The notes under the pieces are model-generated. The model was not told where the DNA came from. It ran no database searches and saw nothing but the letters and a program-made list of their open reading frames with translations. From Rhynchopus sp. YZ270_cl-10 (taxonomy: Eukaryota; Euglenozoa; Diplonemea; Diplonemida; Diplonemidae): a stretch of 64,000 bases of DNA. This document shows, one piece after another, positions 33,191 to 45,200 of this stretch. The stretch's first letter is position 1. Each line of letters opens with the position of its first letter. Made by a program: the position numbers and the translations under genes. The stretch is taken from the NCBI GenBank assembly GCA_964035575.1, contig OZ037848.1:1488001-1552000 (forward strand), in the 5' to 3' direction.

Positions 33191-33481
33191 ATTACCGTGG
33201 AAATATAGTTGTAGGTGGACTCGTCAAGAAAGTGTGACATATAGATGCAAATAATAGGTTTATCAACACAACACAACATCACAATGCCTGGCACTCAGGA
33301 TTTAAAGTAAAAATAAAGTACTTTTTGTCCCCTTTCTCACAAACTCCATACAAAATAGGCACACAAATCGGGGAAATAAACAAGGTATTTAAAGACTTTA
33401 TGTCCCTTCTGCAGATTAAAGTCCAGATTATGTCGCACTTTTTCTTCACGAGTCCACCTACAACTTTATTTCCCAGGTAAT
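33191..33481. mobile_element. 291 bp TIR miniature element
   Basis: Ends start ATTACCGTGGAAATATAG and end in the near complement CTTTATTTCCCAGGTAAT. The inverted repeat continues inward through GTTGTAGGTGGACTCGT (about 45 bp with a few mismatches). The flanks are A/T-rich, so the target duplication cannot be set. Confidence 0.7.
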
Positions 33482-36286
33482 AAAAAAAATTTTTTTTTGT
33501 GTGATAATAGATATTGCCAAGAAAGAGCCAAAAAGCAAGAACATTATGTGTGAAATGCCCCCCTTTTTTTCCCGAATCGCTTTTTAAAAGTTTTACTTTC
33601 ATTTTTTTTGCCATATTATTTTCTCAAGGTGACGTGCACTTGCACTCTTTGCCAAGCACTGGACCGTAGTAGTGTTTTTTTTTCCCCCTATTTTTTATTG
33701 ATCCCTCCTCCTATGCTATCAATTTATTGATTGCATACTTTTTCCAGCAACGTATCTATGGATGCTGTGCGACAATAAAACGATTGTTGATCAAGGTGAC
33801 CACGCAGGTTCATCACCCCCCTTCTTTTTGACTCTTTTCGAACGTGACTGAGCACGAGAGACTTCTGTCATTTGAGAAACTTTTTCTCTTTTGTTCCCCC
33901 TTTTTTTTGAGTGGATCTGTCTTCTAGCAAAGTGCCATGTGTGTTTTCGCGTCTGGGCAAAGGGGAGTCCGACCTCTTCCCAAGCGCAACACCCCCTACA
34001 AGAGTTTCTTCTCTTCTTTCTTTGCGGGGTGTACAAAGACACACATTCATTTTTCTAGGTGACTGTACGTGATGACGTTGTTCATCTCACCACTATATTT
34101 TTTCCTTTTTTGCTGGCCAAGATCGGTTGAGAACCGACCCCGTTCACGATACGGTACGGGTACTTGCCGGACAACCCCTCTCCTTCTCCCCTTTCCCCCC
34201 AACAGTGGTCGTCTTTTTTTTGTTGTGAAGAAGCCGTGTTTTTCTTCATAGCTTCACCCTTGTGGCTATTTCCCATTATAATGCATAATCCACATCACAA
34301 TACAGCTGTATTGTGATGTGCGCTGTGCATGATGTGTAATTCTCATAATACTGGTGAGTGACCACTATTTCACCCCCATGAAGAGTTTTGTTAGTACTGT
34401 TTTTAAAGGATTTTTTGAAGATCTAGAGATGTGGCATTGAAGCAATGCGCATCAGAGGTCAGAGATGGAAACCCCAAGGCTCTTTCGGATCGAATGATTG
34501 GAATATGTGTGGGATGTGTCCAAATGAACACATCGGTAGAAAAGTTCGAGAATGTAGGTTTTTAAGTATTTTTTATTGTGTGATCTGAGGCGGAGAAGCG
34601 TTTCAACATTTTCAACCTCTCCCCGGATTTTTCTCGTTTCGCGATTTTTACCCCGTTTTTAGTCAACAGAGTGACAACACTGTGTACATTAAAGTTTTTT
34701 TCTTCCGCACACCACTTTGTGAGCGGAAAGTGTCACGTCGTTTACTCACACTCAAACCGTGCTCCGCAACACCACCGCCAGCTGAGATTAGTGTGTGTGG
34801 AAGCGTCAACGCATCAAACAACTACAAGAAAGGTGAAGGGAACGACACGTGACACATTTTGATTTCGAACAGGAAGAGAGGCTTTGTACACGATGTTAGT
34901 CCATAGGAAGTCATTCATGTGCGCCAAAGGTGCTGCGGAAGGTGCTGCAGAGAGTGTCCAGCAGACCTTTTAGCCTGGTGGTATTGTGTCTTTGTGTTTC
35001 TTTTTTGCCCCACCTATTGTCGACTTAGTTAGACCCCTCTGTGCAGTGTGAAGAGTCTGGGGGTCGTAGCAAAGCTAAGGAGTGAGCAGATCGGGTACCC
35101 TTTTTGAACTGTGATGTTTTTTTTAAATATTCAAAAAAATATTTTGTGCAATATCTGAAAGAAATTGGTCGGGTGCGAAAATGTGTGGGGATGGCGGGAA
35201 GCTGTGTGCAAAACGATGTATTTTTAAATGGTGACGAAAGTCCGAAAGGTATGCGTCATTCGGAGTGAACCGTTTCTTATTTTACAGTATTTATTTCACG
35301 AGGAGTTTGCACTTTTAATTTCTCTTTGTTTGTTTTCAATTCCCTGCGCTTACTATAAGTGTTAAGGTGTCTACTGCTATCGATCTCATTCGATTATTGT
35401 GTCAAGTGTCTCGGTATCGACCAGTCATCTCTGGTTATTAAGATTGCAGTGTGTACAGATCGATTGACCCAAAATAAATTTGGGCTTTTAGGTGGATTTT
35501 TTTTGAACCACCGTGACTTCGCACTGTTGGGGATATGATCTAACTTTTAGGAATTTCTCCACGCCACTTCAGCCCTGTTTGAAGGTCCGTGCACATTTCT
35601 CGTCCCCGCACCAAAACAGCCCCTTTTTCTTGTGCAATAATAACACCCATCAAAGCTCCAAAAACAAACGAACAAAAAAAACAAAAAAAAACACAAAATG
35701 CAAAAATGCAGTACTCGGTACTAGGGAATACGTGGTTGATTTACGGTGTTCAGACACTCTTTTCCCCTCCATTTCCTTCCCAAAGTCTGCTACACTCACA
35801 ACAAAAAAAACATACAGTTCAGTATCCAGCTGTTTGTTATGGTTGCTCCAGCAACAGGGAGGGAGACATTCAACTCTCATCCTTGTATTGTCCTGCAATG
35901 CACCTACGTGTATATATTTTTCGTGTGTCTCGAAAACAAATGTTCTGAATACTGTGTTCTCGTATTACACATAACATTGTGCGGTGTCTGTTCTATGTCA
36001 AGGTGTGTTATGTTCACGGCAATTTCACCACAGGTAAGAGCTCAAACAAATACACTGTGTCGCGCATATAGTGTGTGCATGTGAAGCTCTCTCAACCAAA
36101 ACATTCAGACCAGTACCCAATGTGGTCATGTTAAAATGTGATTATCGAAATACAAGATCCTCCATCACACCTTAAACCATTTCAATGTAAAGTAAAAACG
36201 TTCTACACTCTCTGCTACTCAAATACAACACTGCTCACTCAATCCTCAGTCTACACACCACAACGGCACCTACACACTCCCACACC
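33482..36286. other. Long intergenic stretch upstream of the giant gene
   Basis: No convincing gene. It holds a family C repeat at 33841-33880 and a perfect palindrome at 34291-34320. The rest shows only scattered short frames and A/T runs. The last 100 bases before the giant ORF are C/A-rich leader sequence. Confidence 0.6.
34291..34320. repeat. Perfect 30 bp palindrome
   Basis: CACATCACAATACAG followed directly by its exact complement, with no loop. It can form a cruciform; it might be a protein-binding site or the remains of a miniature element. Confidence 0.85.
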
Positions 36287-39200
36287 ATGTTCTCTCGAAT
36301 ATTTCTCTTCTCTCTCTTTGCCGTAGGCGCACACTCGCAGTGTACCATGTATGTAGCGCAACCTGCTTGTGACGGTGACACCTCCTGTCTGTGGGATGTG
36401 CCGACCCTTAAGTGTGGTGACAAACCCTGTACTGCCTACGTTGCACAGGGTACTTGCGACGCCGACACCAGCTGCAAGTGGGATGTGCCAACCTTGAAGT
36501 GTGGGGACAAGCCCGTTTGCACTGCCTACGTTGCACAGGGTACTTGCGACGCCGACACCAACTGCAAGTGGGATGTGCCGACCTTGAAGTGTGGTGACAA
36601 GCCCGTTTGCACTGCCTACGTTGCACAGGGTACTTGCGACGCCGACACCAGCTGCAAGTGGGATGTGCCGACCTTGAAGTGCGGTGACAAGCCCGTTTGC
36701 ACTGCCTACGTTGCACAGGGTACTTGCGACGCCGACACCAGCTGCAAGTGGGATGTGCCGACCCTTAAGTGTGGGGACAAGCCCGTTTGCACTGCCTACG
36801 TTGCACAGGGTACTTGCGACGCCGACACCAGCTGCAAGTGGGATGTGCCGACCTTGAAGTGTGGTGACAAGCCCGTTTGCACTGCCTACGTTGCACAGGG
36901 TACTTGCGACGCCGACACCAGCTGCAAGTGGGATGTGCCGACCCTTAAGTGTGGTGACAAGCCCGTGTGCACTGCCTACGTTGCACAGGGTACTTGCGAC
37001 GCCGACACCAGCTGCAAGTGGGATGTGCCGACCTTGAAGTGTGGTGACAAGCCCGTGTGCACTGCCTACGTTGCACAGGGTACTTGCGACGCCGACACCA
37101 GCTGCAAGTGGGATGTGCCGACCTTGAAGTGTGGTGACAAGCCCGTGTGCACTGCCTACGTTGCACAGGGTACTTGCGACGCCGACACCAGCTGCAAGTG
37201 GGATGTGCCGACCTTGAAGTGTGGTGACAAGCCCGTTTGCACTGCCTACGTTGCACAGGGTACTTGTGACGCCGACACCAGCTGCAAGTGGGATGTGCCG
37301 ACCTTGAAGTGCGGTGACAAGCCCGTTTGCACTGCCTACGTTGCACAGGGTACTTGCGACGCCGACACCAGCTGCAAGTGGGATGTGCCGACCTTGAAGT
37401 GTGGTGACAAGCCCGTTTGCACTGCCTACGTTGCACAGGGTACTTGCGACGCCGACACCAGCTGCAAGTGGGATGTGCCGACCCTTAAGTGTGGTGACAA
37501 GCCCGTGTGCACTGCCTACGTTGCACAGGGTACTTGCGACGCCGACACCAGCTGCAAGTGGGATGTGCCGACCTTGAAGTGTGGTGACAAGCCCGTGTGC
37601 ACTGCCTACGTTGCACAGGGTACTTGCGACGCCGACACCAGCTGCAAGTGGGATGTGCCGACCTTGAAGTGTGGTGACAAGCCCGTTTGCACTGCCTACG
37701 TTGCACAGGGTACTTGTGACGCCGACACCAGCTGCAAGTGGGATGTGCCGACCTTGAAGTGCGGTGACAAGCCCGTTTGCACTGCCTACGTTGCACAGGG
37801 TACTTGCGACGCCGACACCAGCTGCAAGTGGGATGTGCCGACCCTTAAGTGCGGTGACAAGCCCGTTTGCACTGCCTACGTTGCACAGGGTACTTGCGAC
37901 GCCGACACCAGCTGCAAGTGGGATGTGCCGACCTTGAAGTGTGGTGACAAGCCCGTTTGCACTGCCTACGTTGCACAGGGTACTTGCGACGCCGACACCA
38001 GCTGCAAGTGGGATGTGCCGACCTTGAAGTGTGGTGACAAGCCCGTGTGCACTGCCTACGTTGCACAGGGTACTTGCGACGCCGACACCAGCTGCAAGTG
38101 GGATGTGCCGACCTTGAAGTGCGGTGACAAGCCCGTGTGCACTGCCTACGTTGCACAGGGTACTTGTGACGCCGACACCAGCTGCAAGTGGGATGTGCCG
38201 ACCTTGAAGTGTGGTGACAAGCCCGTGTGCACTGCCTACGTTGCACAGGGTACTTGCGACGCCGACACCAGCTGCAAGTGGGATGTGCCGACCTTGAAGT
38301 GCGGTGACAAACCCTGTACTGCCTACGTTGCACAGGGTACTTGCGACGCCGACACCAGCTGCAAGTGGGATGTGCCGACCTTGAAGTGTGGTGACAAGCC
38401 CGTGTGCACTGCCTACGTTGCACAGGGTACTTGCGACGCCGACACCAGCTGCAAGTGGGATGTGCCGACCTTGAAGTGTGGTGACAAGCCCGTTTGCACT
38501 GCCTACGTTGCACAGGGTACTTGTGACGCCGACACCAGCTGCAAGTGGGATGTGCCGACCCTTAAGTGTGGGGACAAGCCCGTTTGCACTGCCTACATTG
38601 CACAGGGTACTTGCGACGCCGACACCAGCTGCAAGTGGGATGTGCCGACCCTTAAGTGTGGGGACAAGCCCGTTTGCACTGCCTACGTTGCACAGGGTAC
38701 TTGCGACGCCGACACCAGCTGCAAGTGGGATGTGCCGACCCTTAAGTGTGGTGACAAGCCCGTTTGCACTGCCTACGTTGCACAGGGTACTTGCGACGCC
38801 GACACCAGCTGCAAGTGGGATGTGCCGACCCTTAAGTGTGGTGACAAGCCCGTTTGCACTGCCTACGTTGCACAGGGTACTTGCGACGCCGACACCAGCT
38901 GCAAGTGGGATGTGCCGACCCTTAAGTGTGGGGACAAGCCCGTTTGCACTGCCTACATTGCACAGGGTACTTGCGACGCCGACACCAGCTGCAAGTGGGA
39001 TGTGCCGACCCTTAAGTGTGGTGACAAGCCCGTTTGCACTGCCTACGTTGCACAGGGTACTTGCGACGCCGACACCAGCTGCAAGTGGGATGTGCCGACC
39101 CTTAAGTGTGGTGACAAGCCCGTTTGCACTGCCTACGTTGCACAGGGTACTTGCGACGCCGACACCAGCTGCAAGTGGGATGTGCCGACCCTTAAGTGCG

Positions 39201-42200
39201 GTGACAAGCCCGTTTGCACTGCCTACGTTGCACAGGGTACTTGCGACGCCGACACCAGCTGCAAGTGGGATGTGCCGACCCTTAAGTGTGGTGACAAGCC
39301 CGTGTGCACTGCCTACGTTGCACAGGGTACTTGCGACGCCGACACCAGCTGCAAATGGGATGTGCCGACCATGAAGTGTGGTGACAAGCCCGTTTGCACT
39401 GCCTACGTTGCACAGGGTACTTGCGACGCCGACACCAGCTGCAAGTGGGATGTGCCGACCCTTAAGTGTGGTGACAAGCCCGTTTGCACTGCCTACGTTG
39501 CACAGGGTACTTGCGACGCCGACACCACCTGCAAGTGGGATGTGCCGACCTTGAAGTGCGGTGACAAGCCCGTTTGCACTGCCTACGTTGCACAGGGTAC
39601 TTGCGACGCCGACACCAGCTGCAAGTGGGATGTGCCGACCTTGAAGTGCGGTGACAAGCCCGTTTGCACTGCCTACGTTGCACAGGGTACTTGCGACGCC
39701 GACACCAGCTGCAAGTGGGATGTGCCGACCTTGAAGTGTGGTGACAAGCCCGTTTGCACTGCCTACGTTGCACAGGGTACTTGCGACGCCGACACCAGCT
39801 GCAAGTGGGATGTGCCGACCCTTAAGTGTGGTGACAAGCCCGTTTGCACTGCCTACGTTGCACAGGGTACTTGCGACGCCGACACCAGCTGCAAGTGGGA
39901 TGTGCCGACCTTGAAGTGCGGTGACAAGCCCGTTTGCACTGCCTACGTTGCACAGGGTACTTGCGACGCCGACACCAGCTGCAAGTGGGATGTGCCGACC
40001 TTGAAGTGCGGTGACAAGCCCGTTTGCACTGCCTACGTTGCACAGGGTACTTGCGACGCCGACACCAGCTGCAAGTGGGATGTGCCGACCCTTAAGTGTG
40101 GTGACAAGCCCGTTTGCACTGCCTACGTTGCACAGGGTACTTGCGACGCCGACACCAGCTGCAAGTGGGATGTGCCGACCTTGAAGTGCGGTGACAAGCC
40201 CGTTTGCACTGCCTACGTTGCACAGGGTACTTGCGACGCCGACACCAGCTGCAAGTGGGATGTGCCGACCCTTAAGTGTGGTGACAAGCCCGTTTGCACT
40301 GCCTACGTTGCACAGGGTACTTGCGACGCCGACACCAGCTGCAAGTGGGATGTGCCGACCTTGAAGTGTGGTGACAAGCCCGTGTGCACTGCCTACGTTG
40401 CACAGGGTACTTGCGACGCCGACACCAGCTGCAAGTGGGATGTGCCGACCCTTAAGTGTGGTGACAAGCCCGTTTGCACTGCCTACGTTGCACAGGGTAC
40501 TTGCGACGCCGACACCAGCTGCAAGTGGGATGTGCCGACCCTTAAGTGTGGTGACAAGCCCGTTTGCACTGCCTACGTTGCACAGGGTACTTGCGACGCC
40601 GACACCAGCTGCAAGTGGGATGTGCCGACCCTTAAGTGTGGTGACAAGCCCGTTTGCACTGCCTACGTTGCACAGGGTACTTGCGACGCCGACACCAGCT
40701 GCAAGTGGGATGTGCCGACCCTTAAGTGTGGTGACAAGCCCGTTTGCACTGCCTACGTTGCACAGGGTACTTGCGACGCCGACACCAGCTGCAAGTGGGA
40801 TGTGCCGACCTTGAAGTGTGGTGACAAGCCCGTGTGCACTGCCTACGTTGCACAGGGTACTTGCGACGCCGACACCAGCTGCAAGTGGGATGTGCCGACC
40901 CTTAAGTGCGGTGACAAGCCCGTTTGCACTGCCTACGTTGCACAGGGTACTTGCGACGCCGACACCAGCTGCAAGTGGGATGTGCCGACCCTTAAGTGTG
41001 GTGACAAGCCCGTTTGCACTGCCTACGTTGCACAGGGTACTTGCGACGCCGACACCAGCTGCAAGTGGGATGTGCCGACCTTGAAGTGCGGTGACAAGCC
41101 CGTTTGCACTGCCTACGTTGCACAGGGTACTTGCGACGCCGACACCAGCTGCAAGTGGGATGTGCCGACCTTGAAGTGCGGTGACAAGCCCGTTTGCACT
41201 GCCTACGTTGCACAGGGTACTTGCGACGCCGACACCAGCTGCAAGTGGGATGTGCCGACCTTGAAGTGCGGTGACAAGCCCGTTTGCACTGCCTACGTTG
41301 CACAGGGTACTTGCGACGCCGACACCAGCTGCAAGTGGGATGTGCCGACCTTGAAGTGTGGTGACAAGCCCGTTTGCACTGCCTACGTTGCACAGGGTAC
41401 TTGCGACGCCGACACCAGCTGCAAGTGGGATGTGCCGACCTTGAAGTGTGGTGACAAGCCCGTTTGCACTGCCTACGTTGCACAGGGTACTTGCGACGCC
41501 GACACCAGCTGCAAGTGGGATGTGCCGACCTTGAAGTGTGGTGACAAGCCCGTGTGCACTGCCTACGTTGCACAGGGTACTTGCGACGCCGACACCAGCT
41601 GCAAGTGGGATGTGCCGACCCTTAAGTGTGGTGACAAGCCCGTTTGCACTGCCTACGTTGCACAGGGTACTTGCGACGCCGACACCAGCTGCAAGTGGGA
41701 TGTGCCGACCCTTAAGTGTGGTGACAAGCCCGTTTGCACTGCCTACGTTGCACAGGGTACTTGCGACGCCGACACCAGCTGCAAGTGGGATGTGCCGACC
41801 CTTAAGTGTGGGGACAAGCCCGTTTGCACTGCCTACATTGCACAGGGTACTTGCGACGCCGACACCAGCTGCAAGTGGGATGTGCCGACCCTTAAGTGCG
41901 GTGACAAGCCCGTTTGCACTGCCTACGTTGCACAGGGTACTTGCGACGCCGACACCAGCTGCAAGTGGGATGTGCCGACCTTGAAGTGTGGTGACAAGCC
42001 CGTGTGCACTGCCTACGTTGCACAGGGTACTTGCGACGCCGACACCAGCTGCAAGTGGGATGTGCCGACCCTTAAGTGCGGTGACAAGCCCGTTTGCACT
42101 GCCTACGTTGCACAGGGTACTTGCGACGCCGACACCAGCTGCAAGTGGGATGTGCCGACCCTTAAGTGTGGGGACAAGCCCGTTTGCACTGCCTACGTTG

Positions 42201-45200
42201 CACAGGGTACTTGCGACGCCGACACCAGCTGCAAGTGGGATGTACCGACCTTGAAGTGCGGTGACAAGCCCGTGTGCACTGCCTACGTTGCACAGGGTAC
42301 TTGCGACGCCGACACCAGCTGCAAGTGGGATGTACCGACCTTGAAGTGCGGTGACAAGCCCGTTTGCACTGCCTACGTTGCACAGGGTACTTGCGACGCC
42401 GACACCAGCTGCAAGTGGGATGTGCCGACCCTTAAGTGTGGTGACAAGCCCGTTTGCACTGCCTACGTTGCACAGGGTACTTGCGACGCCGACACCAGCT
42501 GCAAGTGGGATGTGCCGACCCTTAAGTGTGGTGACAAGCCCGTTTGCACTGCCTACGTTGCACAGGGTACTTGCGACGCCGACACCAGCTGCAAGTGGGA
42601 TGTGCCGACCTTGAAGTGTGGGGACAAGCCCGTTTGCACTGCCTACGTTGCACAGGGTACTTGCGACGCCGACACCAGCTGCAAGTGGGATGTGCCGACC
42701 TTGAAGTGTGGTGACAAGCCCGTTTGCACTGCCTACGTTGCACAGGGTACTTGCGACGCCGACACCAGCTGCAAGTGGGATGTGCCGACCTTGAAGTGTG
42801 GGGACAAGCCCGTTTGCACTGCCTACGTTGCACAGGGTACTTGCGACGCCGACACCAGCTGCAAGTGGGATGTGCCGACCTTGAAGTGCGGTGACAAGCC
42901 CGTTTGCACTGCCTACGTTGCACAGGGTACTTGCGACGCCGACACCAGCTGCAAGTGGGATGTGCCGACCCTTAAGTGCGGTGACAAGCCCGTTTGCACT
43001 GCCTACGTTGCACAGGGTACTTGCGACGCCGACACCAGCTGCAAGTGGGATGTGCCGACCCTTAAGTGTGGTGACAAGCCCGTTTGCACTGCCTACGTTG
43101 CACAGGGTACTTGCGACGCCGACACCAGCTGCAAGTGGGATGTGCCGACCCTTAAGTGTGGGGACAAGCCCGTTTGCACTGCCTACATTGCACAGGGTAC
43201 TTGCGACGCCGACACCAGCTGCAAGTGGGATGTGCCGACCCTTAAGTGCGGTGACAAGCCCGTTTGCACTGCCTACGTTGCACAGGGTACTTGCGACGCC
43301 GACACCAGCTGCAAGTGGGATGTGCCGACCTTGAAGTGTGGTGACAAGCCCGTGTGCACTGCCTACGTTGCACAGGGTACTTGCGACGCCGACACCAGCT
43401 GCAAGTGGGATGTGCCGACCCTTAAGTGCGGTGACAAGCCCGTTTGCACTGCCTACGTTGCACAGGGTACTTGCGACGCCGACACCAGCTGCAAGTGGGA
43501 TGTGCCGACCCTTAAGTGTGGGGACAAGCCCGTTTGCACTGCCTACGTTGCACAGGGTACTTGCGACGCCGACACCAGCTGCAAGTGGGATGTGCCGACC
43601 TTGAAGTGTGGTGACAAGCCCGTGTGCACTGCCTACGTTGCACAGGGTACTTGCGACGCCGACACCAGCTGCAAGTGGGATGTACCGACCTTGAAGTGCG
43701 GTGACAAGCCCGTTTGCACTGCCTACGTTGCACAGGGTACTTGCGACGCCGACACCAGCTGCAAGTGGGATGTGCCGACCTTGAAGTGTGGGGACAAGCC
43801 CGTTTGCACTGCCTACGTTGCACAGGGTACTTGCGACGCCGACACCAGCTGCAAGTGGGATGTGCCGACCTTGAAGTGTGGTGACAAGCCCGTTTGCACT
43901 GCCTACGTTGCACAGGGTACTTGCGACGCCGACACCAGCTGCAAGTGGGATGTGCCGACCTTGAAGTGTGGGGACAAGCCCGTTTGCACTGCCTACGTTG
44001 CACAGGGTACTTGCGACGCCGACACCAGCTGCAAGTGGGATGTGCCGACCTTGAAGTGCGGTGACAAGCCCGTTTGCACTGCCTACGTTGCACAGGGTAC
44101 TTGCGACGCCGACACCAGCTGCAAGTGGGATGTGCCGACCCTTAAGTGCGGTGACAAGCCCGTTTGCACTGCCTACGTTGCACAGGGTACTTGCGACGCC
44201 GACACCAGCTGCAAGTGGGATGTGCCGACCCTTAAGTGCGGTGACAAGCCCGTTTGCACTGCCTACGTTGCACAGGGTACTTGCGACGCCGACACCAGCT
44301 GCAAGTGGGATGTGCCGACCTTGAAGTGTGGTGACAAGCCCGTTTGCACTGCCTACGTTGCACAGGGTACTTGCGACGCCGACACCAGCTGCAAGTGGGA
44401 TGTGCCGACCCTTAAGTGTGGTGACAAGCCCGTTTGCACTGCCTACGTTGCACAGGGTACTTGCGACGCCGACACCAGCTGCAAGTGGGATGTGCCGACC
44501 TTGAAGTGCGGTGACAAGCCCGTTTGCACTGCCTACGTTGCACAGGGTACTTGCGACGCCGACACCAGCTGCAAGTGGGATGTGCCGACCTTGAAGTGCG
44601 GTGACAAGCCCGTTTGCACTGCCTACGTTGCACAGGGTACTTGCGACGCCGACACCAGCTGCAAGTGGGATGTGCCGACCCTTAAGTGTGGTGACAAGCC
44701 CGTTTGCACTGCCTACGTTGCACAGGGTACTTGCGACGCCGACACCAGCTGCAAGTGGGATGTGCCGACCTTGAAGTGCGGTGACAAGCCCGTTTGCACT
44801 GCCTACGTTGCACAGGGTACTTGCGACGCCGACACCAGCTGCAAGTGGGATGTGCCGACCTTGAAGTGTGGTGACAAGCCCGTGTGCACTGCCTACGTTG
44901 CACAGGGTACTTGCGACGCCGACACCAGCTGCAAGTGGGATGTGCCGACCCTTAAGTGTGGTGACAAGCCCGTTTGCACTGCCTACGTTGCACAGGGTAC
45001 TTGCGACGCCGACACCAGCTGCAAGTGGGATGTGCCGACCCTTAAGTGTGGGGACAAGCCCGTTTGCACTGCCTACATTGCACAGGGTACTTGCGACGCC
45101 GACACCAGCTGCAAGTGGGATGTGCCGACCCTTAAGTGCGGTGACAAGCCCGTTTGCACTGCCTACGTTGCACAGGGTACTTGCGACGCCGACACCAGCT

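Noticed and set aside
33279-33614. 111-codon minus-strand frame
   Set aside because: It crosses the right end of the inverted-repeat element at 33191-33481 and extends into A/T-rich flank; composition is that of low-complexity DNA.
35513-36084. Overlapping 112-153 codon frames upstream of the giant gene
   Set aside because: They are low-complexity, without domains, and have codon use unlike the confident genes.
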